From the NCBI GenBank assembly GCA_017562135.1, contig QEYB01000766.1:1752567-1816566 (forward strand): a stretch of 64,000 bases of DNA, written 5' to 3'. Below, piece after piece: positions 37,301 through 49,800 of this stretch. Below the pieces are notes generated by a model, which did not search any database, was not told where the DNA came from, and saw only the letters and a program-made list of their open reading frames with translations. Made by a program: the position numbers and the translations under genes. The first letter of the stretch is position 1, and each line of letters starts with the position of its first letter. This DNA is from Dipylidium caninum. Lineage: Eukaryota; Platyhelminthes; Cestoda; Cyclophyllidea; Dipylidiidae.

Positions 37301-38839
37301 TGACTGTTAACGAGCACATTGAAAAATTCTCAATTAAATTTCGGTTTACCTGTTTGCCTCAGATACTCGTAGCGACGGTAATCACTGGCGATACCCCCCG
37401 TTCTTGGCTCATCGACGACGGGGTAGGCAAAACTGTTAGTCGGTTTCGTAGCTCCGTAGCTGCAGATCTTGCTAGGCATGCATAATGGAAAAAAGTTAGC
37501 CTTAGGTGCGACAAATGACAGCATGTAAGTCAAAATCTTGATAGTCAAGGACGCAATGTAAAAAAAATGAAATCAAATAATCGTCTGTGTCGACTCACCA
37601 ATAGGATTTGAAAACTATATTGGACGAACCGACTACGGACGACGCCCTGATGCTGGCGGCCACCGTGAACGAGTGGTATCGTGCAACCATCGGGCGATTT
37701 GAGCGAATATACCCCCAATACACCTCGAATAGCGCACAATTGATGAACATGATCGACTCGGCTGGTGGTGATGGTCACAGCATCCACTCAAGCCATACCA
37801 GCACACCTCGCTACTACGACGCTCTGCTATATCAATTCATTCAGCGTTTCGGCATCCCTCCAACCGGCGATATTTCAAGTGCCTCCGCACCTGAGATCGC
37901 GTTAAAGGGATCACTGGTAGCAAGTCCCAGCAGCCTCGGCAGTCGCAATTTCCAAAAGCTCTCACAGACGCTGGGGATTTCAATTAAAGGACTGCTCTTC
38001 GTCACAAAACTTGTCGAACAGTAAGCTGTTGCATTCCGGAAAGTCTTAATAAATTGAGATTTTATAAATGGGTAAGCCGGCAGTCGATCCTTATTTGCTA
38101 AAATAGATAATGCGCTTAGCCATAGGCAATTCGAAAATCGCAGATGACTGAATTTCATCGCTGAAATGCCACTCGATGCTGCACTCACCGTCTGTTTTTT
38201 CTAGCATTTGGTCTACTTTTCATGCCACAGTCAACAATACAGTTCATGCATTGATAAGTTAAATGCATCACTTTCACAATAGACTCATTTATCAAAGTGG
38301 GATCAAATAAATTCCTACTTCACCTTTATTACAAGACCTCCCATTTGACGTGTCCAGATCCCTTTACCCTAGCTACCCCAACAGCCTACATGAATAAACT
38401 TTGTTTTGCATTTAGACACATATCCAAGATATCTTCCCTTCACATGGGAAAACTTACAGAAAGACGCACGAGATACTTAAAGAACTCCTCTCTGCCACCA
38501 TCTTTCTCCGCAAACATAACCAGAAGAACGTCTAAACCAAACCAAAACTCCGGGTTATCTGCCGGCAGAATGTTTCGTAAAGCCGAGTCGCATCCTTCAC
38601 CTCTGCCTAATATACACCGGTCCACCTCGAAAAGCTGCTGCGTGGGCACCAGACAGAAGCCATCCAAACAACTACGTCGGTGGAAATCGCAACTTTCCAT
38701 CACTTCGACAAGATCACAAATGACTATACATACCTTCCCCAAATTGACTATGGGAGACCCGACGGTAAAACTTAAGCCAGTGAAGCAAACGCACAAGCTC
38801 AATGTTGGGGAATTTATATTTAACTGGTACAAAGAATAG
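31370..38839 (+). CDS. Tubulin tyrosine ligase-like glutamylase, TTLL4-like
   Basis: Encodes an ATP-grasp TTLL enzyme that adds glutamate chains to tubulin or other proteins. Exons, approximately: 31370-31960, 31986-32091, 32168-32278, 32584-32887, 33126-33337, 33783-33909, 34247-34480, 35437-35733, 37605-38022, and a tail to 38839. Order matches TTLL4: VVKRALERSHFKLTER, DWIGCFGKHLN, FNHFPGSFELGRKDLL, PASARGMGIYL (ATP-binding), FDLRLYVYMTSVDPLRLY, FVHLTNYSVNKKN, ELFGFDILLDSKLRPWLLEV followed by NISPSLHTSSKLD across a junction, MLNLAGFRLP, and the family's FERIYP-PRYYDALL region. The catalytic E-x-N of the EVNIS motif is present. Frame must shift one base near 31638, the 32887/33126 junction lacks one base, and another shift lies in 35437-35733; I read these as assembly indels. 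The Ser/Thr/Lys-rich tail exon (38297-38839) is assigned by position only. A mariner relic lies in the 35734-37604 intron. Confidence 0.87.
36196..36956 (-). mobile_element. Decayed mariner-type transposase
   Basis: Minus-strand frames in three phases together read as a Tc1/mariner transposase of the mariner branch. Residues from 36956 resemble the helix-turn-helix and linker (SRQTIRQFLRKID, LHRVGKVYGQGVW). GGEKWVLYNSHRS corresponds to the TGDEKW catalytic motif with its Asp replaced by Gly. KPGQTITVMRFCEQLERLKA is the typical middle helix. After a stop and frameshift, HSPDLAPSGCHLFRSL matches the motif around the last catalytic Asp. The first catalytic Asp is lost, the frame is broken, and no terminal inverted repeats could be placed, so this is a dead copy. 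It sits antisense within a TTLL intron. Confidence 0.8.
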
Positions 38840-39026
38840 AGTAGAAAAAATTGTTTAAATCACAACCAAGATATTTGCTGCTTTTGAAAGTGAGTCTAAT
38901 TAAAAAAATAAGACACAACCGTGACCACATTTTTGAGAGTGAATAAGATACCATAAAGAAATCATCAGTATGGAACCAGAGTACACTACTTCCTTTATCA
39001 GTTCCTTGAAATAATTCATTCGGTTC

Positions 39027-39032
39027 TTAATA
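39027..39032 (+). terminator. Possible poly(A) signal of the TTLL gene
   Basis: AATAAA in TTCTTAATAAACTCG lies about 190 bases after the TTLL tail stop codon. The area is AT-rich, so chance occurrence is possible. Confidence 0.3.
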
Positions 39033-39776
39033 AACTCGTGGACCTATAAGCATAGAGCCTCAATAATGCTATTAAGTACAAAAGATTATTTGGTTTGGAA
39101 AATGAATATCTAACCACGATGACCAATTTCCTCACTCAAAAACCAGTGTTCGAGGCCATACCAAAACAGAGTTTGATGGTCTAGAGAATCATGGTTACAG
39201 AATCTTGGCTACGCAAAAAAATTTGCACCATTAGCAAACAGTATTCTAAGCACAGATTGTGATTTTGTTTCCAAGGGCAAGAAATATGCATTTACGCAGT
39301 GTAGATATGATTATTTGGAAAAAATTACCAACAGTGAAAGAACAGGTATCGGTTACTTTCACGTCAATGGGGGAAGAATATCGTTCATCAGTCATTATCC
39401 ACGACTTTCGTCCCGTAAAATAACGGGAATTCCATTCAATCATATTTAGGCAACGTAGTTTTTACACTTGAAGTTAATAAGCAATAATAAATCACAATTC
39501 ATACCTCTAAAGTAGAGCACAAGTAAGTACCAAACAAACTAACCAAAAAAGACATCTGTATCTTCGTAGTTAAGAGAAGACTACGCTGAACGAAAGGTTA
39601 ATCTGGTGCCAAAGAATAAGACCATATACTTGGAGTATATTGCAGCAAGAGAGCGCATCCAAAACGATAATTGCTTCAAATAAATCACAAGTCTGATATA
39701 AGACTAGAGATCGGAAAAATTATCTACTAAATTCACCGATCTACAATAACGATCAGAGGGGGTCTCATGTCAAGGG

Positions 39777-40293
39777 TTAGTATTCTAAGTGCACTCCACG
39801 TTGACGATTTGTCTCCCTTCTCGACAAATGAGCATAAAACTCGTAGAGGTTAGGTTCGCACCAAAGATTGCGAGGATTGTGGTAGACGGGAGTGTTGTGC
39901 CAGTGCCCCACCTCCCAATCTGGGATATCTTTCATAAGTTCCGTTTCATATTCGCGGTTTTTCACGAGTTGTTTAAGGAACAAGCGTTGCTGTTCAGCTA
40001 CCAGGAACGGAGTCAACGCCAGGCGCACCTCACGATTTTCGTTCGCTAGGGCCTCTTTGCGCGCCTTTCCCCAATCTCGAACCTTAATTCCCACGAATGT
40101 ACAAGCATATAGAGCTCCAATCACGTAGAGGCCTGCGAATAATAATGATGATTTTTTGAGTAAATAATCACATGTGAAAGGTCGATACATCATATAGCAG
40201 CGTACCATTGAGGTGTTTCCGGACACCTTTGTTAAACACGTTGAAGGGAGCAAATCCTCCAGGTGGAGGCATTTCCTGTGTGTACTTAACCAT
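39777..40293 (-). CDS. NDUFA13: NADH dehydrogenase 1 alpha subcomplex subunit 13 (GRIM-19)
   Basis: Two exons: 40293-40206 and 40132-39777, joined over a 73 bp intron with GTACGC donor and CGCAG acceptor in matching phase. The product of about 147 residues is an accessory subunit of mitochondrial complex I. The N-terminus carries the family signature QEMPPPGGFAPFNVFNKG. Then comes the single membrane helix (LYVIGALYACTFVGIKV). The helical C-terminal part follows, with RLALTPFLVAEQQRLFLKQL and MKDIPDWEVG, corresponding to the MKDVPDWKVG of animals. The start at ATG 40293 (MVKYTQ) fits the usual length of about 144. It lies convergent with the TTLL gene. Confidence 0.93.
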
Positions 40294-40299
40294 CAGGAC

Positions 40300-42210
40300 T
40301 AGAACAAGCCGGTACGAAAAACAACTGTAAGGAAATAGGTAGCAAAACACAAGGAGATATAACCAGCGTCAAAAATAGAAACGAGCAACAGAGCAGGGCA
40401 ATTGAAAGAGGCCGGGCTTTAAAAACAACAAAACAAAGGAGTGGAATGAAATCGAAGGTTTCACCAGACGATAATGAGAGAATAAGCAAAAGGAGCGGTA
40501 AATTAACATAATATTTTTACAAGAAGGTTATAATGCAGATAGCTTAAGAAAAAAATGAAAAGTAAATAAAATAAGACGATAACAAAATAAGAAATTTTAT
40601 AATAATAGTTGAGGCCTTGGCAGATAATGCATGACTCAGGATTGCACCAATAAATGCGGATTCGCTGGAGCGTATTACAACACCTTTCAAAGAAGTCCTG
40701 GTAAATAAAATTACGTTGGACTATGGTCTTAATTTTGCTACCAACGTTAGGTAAGTCAAGGAAAAATTAATTTCTTAAGCACCCTCGAAGGATCCCCACT
40801 CTCTCCAATCGGCATCTGCCTGTCGAACGGCAAGCGTTGTCACTAGTTGGCCAGAGTTCGTCCGTATTCCTACATATTTGACCGAATGGAGTGAGGGTGT
40901 CCGGAGTGTGATTACGCATTACGAAGTGCTCCATCTTCCCATGCATCTCCAAGGGGTGGAATCATCTTGCGACTTCCTTTTACCCACACCCTTGTCCACG
41001 AACCAGTGTGCATTGATGGACATGGCTCACCGCCCCCTACTTAACATCCCGCTCCTTGGGCTGACGTTGCCCATACAAGTGGATGTTATATAGTCATGTT
41101 TTCATAAGTGGAGCTCCCTCTCCAAAACCCCCACCTGGCATATTGGCTGGGCAGTGACTAGCCATTGCGGCACCGGACATGGTACAGTTCTTGTGCCCGC
41201 TCGCGTGCATCTTGGCGAGGTGCCGCTGTGTTGCTAGTTGGTCGGTTCGCATGTCTGGCAGTCAGGACGAAAAGCGCCTCCAGGTACACTGGAATAGGCT
41301 GCAAATAGGGCTTCCTTACTTCGCGGCATGTCGCGTCTCACAGGCAAATGCGCCTTCCCTTCTGCACTGACCATCGACTGGGTTGGCTGAAGCTTGGGTA
41401 AAGTGCTCTCCTTCCTAAATCCATCTCCTCACCTCCACATTACGGCCAACTACTCGCGTACGTATAAAGTCGACTACTCTAATCTGCACTTAGCGGTTCC
41501 GGAGGCCCAAGGTGCATCCTTAGTTGTTGCTTTGACGAGATAAATTCCCATGTCTATTGTGCAGCCGAGTTAATAACAGACTAAATAGCACAGGTCGTAG
41601 CAATACTTTGTTTTTCCATTCACCGCGATTAAGGCGATCCATGCTCCTGCATTTATCCAAGGTCAAGTTGCCGCACCACCCTCCCGCCCATGTCCTCGGC
41701 CTTCATTGGTCCTCTTCACGGGACTTAGTCTCTTCCACGCCCTAACTTGCACTTGGTTGGTAAAGCTCCTCCTTTCAATCGTTATTATTTTCAACTACGA
41801 ATAACGCAGGGCGAGCACCCGCCTCGTGGCAGCTCTTGCATTCTTCACGCGCACCCACGCACACGATGCTGCCCAGCTCCGAGTGGTATCGAGAGCTTCG
41901 GTGCTCAGCTGTCAAGTATGTTCTGCCCTCCCCCGACTCCGGAATATGCAAAGCCGTTTTCGACTTCTCACTCTCGATGAAGCGATAGGCGACGCATGGC
42001 TCATCTCCGTTGCCCTGTCGTGCGCCACCTCTCCTCCCCTTATGTGAAGGCTCTCTTTCCCTCCATCTCGAAGCTACATTTGACCACGAGCTGCTCAAAT
42101 ACACTCACCCAGATGGTTGACTTTCGAGTGCACCACTTGCATGCCCTCTTGAGTATGCTCCTGCGGAGGCACTCTTGACTGAATAATTGAACGCCGCGCT
42201 TCCCCTCTTC
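40300..42210. other. Stretch without recognised gene between NDUFA13 and SLC37 exons
   Basis: Both strands were read for the missing upstream SLC37 helices and none was found. Frames at 40767-41093 and 41775-42178 lack motifs and splice support. Confidence 0.45.
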
Positions 42211-42215
42211 CCCAG

Positions 42216-43111
42216 TCGTCCTCTTTATCTGCGGTGGTCTGGTGACAGGTCCCTGCGCGCTCATCACAACAGCGGTCTCGGCTGACCTCGGAACTAATCC
42301 TAGTCTCCAGGGCAACTCCAAGGCTCTAGCCACTGTCACAGCAATCATCGACGGCACCGGGTCTCTTGGTAAGTGCTTTCGCCTCTCCCCCTCCTTGCCT
42401 CCGAGTTCCCTCGCCTATACTCGGCTCTCTGTCGCTAATCCGGTCAGAATCCCACTGAGACGATGACGTTATCCAACTCCTCTAAGCCATGCTCCTTCGC
42501 CATGCCCACATGAGCCGGTGGTCAGCCCCCTGACAACCACCGCCATTTCATAAGTTCTCGTATTATCAACACTCACCACACTGTGGATCTCCGTCTGACT
42601 CTACTCGTACTCACCACGCCCCCGGGCAGTCGGAGACAAGACGCAATCTTGTCATGGATCCACATACCGTGAACAGATGTCTGTCTGCACCTCCGCCACT
42701 ACCTTACATCTGTTGATGCTGTTGCATGAATCTTGGACGCGTTCTCCCAAAGCTCCTCCGCCACGATGCACTCGAGAGAGGCGGTAACTTCAAGCCGTGT
42801 GCGATGTTTCACAGAAATCCGTAGTCCCCTCCCTCTCCTCCCCCACCGCCTCACTATATCGCCCTTTCGCCAAAACCAAACATTGGCGGTCCGTGTTCTC
42901 ACGCATTTCCTATTTTTACGACCAAGGAGCAGCATTGGGACCATTTCTTACGGGTATCTTGGTGTACTACGGTTGGCGCGCGGTCTTCCTGATGCTCATC
43001 TTCGCCGACCTGATAGCCCTTGCAATAACCCTCATGATTGCATGCAAAAGTCGCAACGGGGACGTCTACAGGATAAATGTTTTTAGTCTGCGCTCTCTCT
43101 TTGCGCTGTGA
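42216..43111 (+). CDS. SLC37-family sugar-phosphate exchanger, C-terminal exons only
   Basis: Two exons are certain: 42216-42368 and 42927-43111, joined in phase by a CCCAG acceptor, GTAAGT donor and AAG acceptor. They encode the last two or three of the twelve helices of SLC37A1/A2-type transporters, ER phosphate-linked glucose-6-phosphate exchangers of the major facilitator superfamily. Signatures: [40 protein letters not shown], then [17 protein letters not shown]. The frame ends at TGA 43109-43111 after a short basic tail. The remaining nine or ten helices were not found in the 2 kb upstream, so the rest lies behind long introns, beyond NDUFA13, or is absent (a gene fragment). The exons themselves are intact and well conserved, which argues against long decay. 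Confidence 0.8.
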
Positions 43112-43825
43112 ACGCGCCCAGTCCCCTGTGTGTGCGTCCGCGCACACTTGAACTCGCATATTTCTTTCCATATCTCAGTGCACCAATACATTCTTTTTTA
43201 CTGCTTTGTTCAAATTTTGTGCAAAACAGAACTATCGTCTACCCCACAAAAGTGACTGGCTAGCGATAAGACAAGCGGCTGGAAGGCCTAGTCATCTTGG
43301 CGTGTGCTGTGAACTCCCAGACAGTCGTCTAAGAAAAGCTGGGAGAAGAGCGGCTTTGGGAGTGCGATCAGAAAGGAGAAGACAGTGGACAGACAGTAGC
43401 CTTTTTGTGGAATTTGGAGGGATGTCAGCATTCACCCTCCACACACATGTCTATGTGCCCTCTGAGTAGCAGTGTGTATATATTTGTATTACCTGTGTAT
43501 GCACGCTTGGCTAGGCTATTTATGCGTGAATGTGAACGAGGAAATCACGGGAGTGCTCTACCAGTATTCTTCGATGATACAAAATTGCAGAATAGGGTGG
43601 TGTCTGAAGGCGATTGCCACCAAAAAAAGAGTTCAGCACATTGTACTTGTCTACTTAAAATAGATGGTGAATCAACTGTCACGTCCTGATCCGACGCAGC
43701 TTCACACTTTACCTAAAACGAAAGGAAGACCTCCGAAGTGTCGTTCCTACTGAAAGCGGTGTGCAGGAGAACTACCTCCCACTGCGCACTCAATCTGCGA
43801 GCAGAGTGTCTCCTTAACTGTCCAC
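43112..43825. other. Intergenic stretch between convergent SLC37 and SLC16 genes
   Basis: No supported gene; about 700 bases of mixed composition. The two flanking genes converge here, so it should hold both 3' UTRs, although no clear AATAAA was found on either strand. Confidence 0.4.
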
Positions 43826-46800
43826 TCATTCCAACAGTCTGCAGTGGGTGGTGTTACTGCCTCTCAAATGCTCCTTCTTCAACAGGCCAAACACGTCTGT
43901 GTTAATGAGACTCACAAATTCGCATTTACCTTGTTCAACAACCGCGACATTTTTCATCAGTTTTGCCAGCTTTGCCCGTTCGAGGAAGATAATGACCACG
44001 TAAATGAGTCCTCCGATGATTACCGTAGCGCCGCCTGCCAGCAGTGCCACTGAGAAAGTCGATGTCGCCGCCATGATCATGCCTGTGGGGAAAGCGGGGG
44101 TCTCAGGTGCGCCGCACCATTCTACTCAAATGCATTGCAGTAAGGAATTCTGTACACCTCCATTCAACACATACCCGCCAACGGCGATCCCGCTGTGCTC
44201 GCGATGCCACGCACCATCGTGACAATGCCATAGGCGTTGGTCAGTGCTTCCAAGTCAAGAATGTCGCAGAGTGTAATGGAGGTCAGGGCGAAGAATGGCG
44301 CTGAGGAGTACGCAATAGTGTCATTCGGATTGGGGGTTGCGTTTCAAAAACCGAGAAGTGTGCGAGAAGGAGAGAAGTTACTTACAGACGGTGAGGCCGA
44401 AGATCACCATGAGAAGGATTAGGCCGATCAAACTGCCCCAGTAGGGCATTATACACACGGAGACACCAGCCATCAGGAGCGTCACCGCTGTGAGCATTGT
44501 TGACGAGACATTCGGCTTTCCCGCCAACCACGAAGCCGACAGGCGACTCACCACACTCGCACCGCCTACACGACACCGAGAACCTCGTTGGACTACTCGA
44601 GTACTGACACCTTCGTGTTCTCACATACACACCTACACACGGACAGACAGGCAGGCAGGCACACCGAGACACGCTCAAATGTACTGGCTGTTGGTAATAA
44701 CTTCGCCATTCTTCCACCGGCTCAGAGCCGATGCCGGTGCCAGTGCCGGTGCGAGTTCTTCGAGTATATTCCCACTTCAATAATGAGAACTGACACCTCC
44801 ACTGAAGATGGGCAAGCGCAGGAGGGCTTATACCCCACCTTATGCGTAGGCCTCCATCCTCAGACCGAACACATAGCGTTTCTATTTGACCACCCGCTCA
44901 CCCGCACACATTCAACCTCCCATTTGGGCGCCCAACTGCCGCACACTGTACGCGTTGTAAATGTCCATCGAGGAGAACAGTGATGACGTGCCCACTTACC
45001 GCAGCGGTCAGTCCATCTTCCCACCTGTGGGGCAAATTGTCACAACATGACTGCCCAACTAATCTGTACACGCTTGCTGTGGCACCACGCCAATCGACAA
45101 CACAGCTATTCTACCGGTTATGGTGCCATGGATAGCCATTAAATCGTGGATTTACAGAACAACGTTGCCAATAGGCCCCCAATGCTTCATTGCGAAAGTC
45201 AATCTTTGTCAAAAACCAACACTGACAAGCAATAACAAGCAGTGACATACCGTAGACAGTCAGTAAATAGGCCGACTGACTCTTCGGAATGCTGAAGGAG
45301 TCCGCGAGGTCGCAGACGAAGAAGAGGGGGACGTAGATACCTGTAGAGGGATGGGAGAAGAGGAAGGAGGCGTAAGCCACGGCGGCCGAATCACCGGAAC
45401 CGAAGTCATTGATGCCATAACCGTTCCCACGCTTACCCATCACGGCGATCAGGCTGGCGAGACAGTAGACGGAGAAGCTCTTCTCCTTCAACAGTGACAG
45501 ATTCATCATCGTCGTTAGCACATCGAACATAGACTTGGGCAGGAACACGCAGCGCCTGATAAGCACGAGTCGGACACGCTGCGGCAACTTCATGGGGTGG
45601 TGAATCAAACTCCCGTCCTCCACAAGAGCACGCTTAAAACGCTCCATCTCGTCCGCATTCGGATCCTCAATTGGATTCCGCTGAGTCTCCCAGCACAGCC
45701 ACCAGCCACAGAGCGAGTGCGATCGCGGCACCCGGTAGATTCCATCTGCCGTCACGTCAGCCAGATTCAGTCCCGTCTGCGACTTCACCAGGTCCCACAA
45801 CTTCGTCCCATCCTCCGCTGTCGCCTCCTCCTCCTCCGTCTCGAAGACGTCGGGCAGCGGTATCTTGGTCAGCGACACCAGACACGAGCCCGTCCAATTT
45901 GCGTCTTCTGGCACACCACTCTCCGGCACTGACGCCTCGTTGATGGGCGGCAACGGCACGTTATCCCCAAAGACGATACTGCTCCCGAACTGCGGGGTGC
46001 CCGCGGTTATCTTCCGCCGACGCACCCCATCCGCCAGCCCTACGGACAACTGACTGCCCACCATCTGGTCGCCTGGTGTGTCCATCATGTTAGCCACTGC
46101 TCCGGCTATCGACGCCGTCGATGACGCGATTTGCCGTTTCACGCTTCCCCTAGCGGCATCGACATAATAGCATTGTCAATTAGCGCCTCATAAACGCCTC
46201 CGAATTTGTGGACTGCTACGGAAGGCAATGCTACACAGTAGAGAGACGAATGACTCCCAATTAACGACCAACGAGGCACAAGATATTGCAGTAAGTTGGG
46301 TGAGACAGATAGACGCACGGGAAGAAAATGTCCTTCCTGTAGAGTGGACGCGCGTAGTCCTCTACCGTGATGCTCTCGTGCGGCAGTTCCACGATCACGG
46401 GTGTGGCGTCAGCAAGCTCCTCCACGGAAGCGACGTCGCCGCCACCGGCGCCCAGGCCACCCATCGTCCCTCCGAAAGCCCCAGCAGTTGAGGCATACAG
46501 TGCAGACCCGAGGCTGCTCATGTGACTCCGCGTCAATGCACCCATCGCCACTGACTCCGAACGGCGTCGCGGCATCGTGACATTGGCCAGATGCACCACC
46601 GACTGGCGTGGTATGGGTCGCGTGTACCTCCTGCTCGGTCGACACTCCGACAGGTGACTTCGACGCTGCATGCCGTGTGACTGCTTTCGACCCGGTCCGC
46701 CAATTCGCCCAGTGGAAGCTGTGCGGATAAAAAGACACATTACTAGTACCCTCCTCGCCACCGCCACCTCCCCTCGTCGTTCTTCCTCCGAGTGGGCACT

Positions 46801-49800
46801 GGCCGAGTAACTCACATTTGCCCGGTTGAGTGAGACTAGGCGCGGAGAGAATGCACTCCATGGTTGAGGCTGAACGGCGCGAAGCACTGCTCTTCCTGCC
46901 CTGGCTACCTGCCTCCATGCGAATATCACCCTCGTTACGCTTGCGCGATGGCCTCCGCGGTGGAATGGGCTGAATACACAAAATACCATAACTGAAATTC
47001 CCACCCGTTAACTCGGTCACCAACACCTTCATGAATACACGTGAACAGGCTACTTTCGTGGCTCACATGTCTTCAACACTCTTACTTGCAAGTACCTCGT
47101 TATCGCCGCTCTTGGAGAGGGTAACGGTCTCGTCAGCGTCAGAAGTCGAGTCCCAGTGGGAGCCGCCCTCGTCACACGATGAGCCGCAGGTGGAGACGTC
47201 CGAGTAAGAGCTTAGGGCATCGCTCTCACCTCTCATCCTGCTCACGCCCACGCCCCTGCCCAAGTCAGTCCCGTCGTCATCGTTCTCTCCCTGCTGTTCC
47301 TCCTCTTCCTCCCCTTCCTTCCAGCTTCGAGACTGACGCAGTAAATGAATTCTCCTCAGCCACACCTCGTACTGCTGCTGCAACCGTCGGCGAAAAGTTT
47401 TGCGCGACCTCCGCCGCCTGTAATGCCGATGGTGTCGGGGTCTCTCTTCTCCCTTCTCTTTTTCTTCTCCTTCTCCACCCTCCTCTTCCGTCTCTTACAA
47501 CACATACACCAAAGTACCACTTTACTCGCTGAGCGCACCCTCAACTCACTCCCATTCATCTCTGATTGTCCATGCCAATCAATCCATGCTCCGTCCATTA
47601 CGTCAGGGAAGAGCCATTTCTCCCTTTCCTCCCCACCCCCACGAGGCAGTCTCACACTCACGTATTACTTGTTCCTCTGCATCGTTTCAGGTGTAAGCTA
47701 AAGTTTCTTAGATAACCAGAGTATTTGCTCCGCCTACTGACACCCGGCTCTGTCAACGGCTACAAGGCTCAGCCAAGAACGCCCCCTTCCCTCTTCTCAC
47801 ACTCTTCAATGTACGCACCACCACATCTAAGTACCCACCCAGAGCATTGCAGCGCGCTTGTCTACAATCCAACGCTGACACAAACATCACCGCGTCTCCA
47901 TTCCGCCTCTGACTCTTCAGCCAGTTAGCGACCATGAAGAGGGAGAGTTTTGGAGGGACTACACCACCAAAAATGGAGCCACCTAGGATTCATTGGGACT
48001 TTTTATGGGCAATTCCATGCCGCATTCTCATCACAAGGTCACTTTCTGTTCGAGAAAACCAGACCAAAATTTTCGAGGTCGTCCACTACTCCTTCACTTC
48101 CCCCTAATGGTCAAGTAAGTTGCTCAATCCCGTGTGCAGAAGTCGCACCTCACACACACTCGTCACGCATTCACCAAACTCAAGGGTCTACTACTCCAAG
48201 CTCCGCTATAGTTGTAAGCGTGGAGCACACTTCCACTCACCGCAGCTACATTGCGTTCTGGTAATATGGGAAATCCAGAGCTCTAATGCCAACATGGTTG
48301 AAGTCGACTAATAAAATGGAACAAGTAGATGGCGCAGGAAATCAACTCACCAACTTCTCCTTCTGGCCTCTCCGCTATGGTTCCCAGCTGTCTAAAACGA
48401 GGAGAACACAGACTAGCACGCGGACCGCACAACGAGGTGCAATGATGCGTGGGTTTGTGACTGGCATTTACGGGTGTGGGAGTTTTTCCTGTCCAGCCTC
48501 GGTCACCTCCAGTTGCGGTTGATCGCCCTGCTCCTGTTGCCGCTGCCGCTGCTGCCGCCGTTGAACATTGGCTTCCTTGTGAGTCTCGCCCTCCCTCTCC
48601 TCCTCCTCTTCATCCTCCTCCGGCACCGGTTGATCGCGTAGGTCGCGCTGTGAAGTGATGGGGGGTGTGGTGCCACTGGATCCCAATCTATCCCCACTCG
48701 TCGCGGCTGCTGCCGCCTCCTCCTCCCTCGCAGCCAGCCGCAGCAACGATTTAATCGCCTCCGCTTCCGAGGCTTTCATCGGCGCCAACAGGAGAGCTGG
48801 TGTGAGTGGCCGATACAGTGCCGCCAGTACAGTGCAATTTAGCAGCATTCCCGCGAACAGAACCAGTGTATTCGACCAGCCGTAATGCTGTTTGCGCCAA
48901 GCCACACGCAAAATGCACGTCTGTTAGAACCTTCTCACATCAACATCATCATCAACAACACCCGAACTCAACTACCACGACGGACATCGCGAAGTAATAG
49001 ACATGTTATGATAGGATCTGCCACCAACAACCAAGTAGAAGATGCGCAATCGTCCATGTTACACACACTCTTTACCCCTCCTTCGCTCAAGTCACCCGTC
49101 ATTGTATGCCCCAGATGGGGACAGACATTATCTCCTTTAATGCGTTTTCCCCATCCCCCTACTACATCCTGTCGCTTCCACACCGTCACGCACGCATCCT
49201 CTCCCCCCGCCTCCTACGATAACAATGGACGACTTGCCCTGCCCACACACCATGGGCGTGGATGCAGTAGACTCCGAGCAGAAGCCCGTCCCGATTGACA
49301 CATTATTTACCAATACTTAATGGAATGTGGACTATTTCGAGGCTCGTCTGAAGCAGCTCTGGCACACACGATCTGTAAGTGCCTTACAATCTCCTCGATG
49401 AGACACTTTGTTTGACCCCACTGGTCATCCCACCGCCCCCTGCTAACCTCAATGCCAAGTTTCCATCACACCACGCAATAGTCTCGAACTCGGAAACGTA
49501 GATCAAAAGCAGAGGACGAAGAGGCTCAACAAAACGGCATCACCGCATTGAACAAGGTACTGGTGAAGTCCCTCAGATATCTGTGTCATGGCAAAATTGA
49601 CACCTCTTACGCACCAAATTAAGCCTTACGATGGGTGTACGTGTACTCGCGAACTAAGGGAAATTGTGACCTCTACATCTCCACTATCCTTTCCTAACTT
49701 CTACCTGATTCCCCTTCTGTCAAGTCGCAATCTAGTGGGGACCACGTGTTGCAACAAGCAAAGAATAACCTGGTGCTCCATCAAGACAATGCTCTACCAG

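Noticed and set aside
48468..48911. Separate Glu/Gln-rich gene
   Set aside because: It is exon 4 of the SLC16-like transporter, starting at the CAG before the YGWSNT helix.
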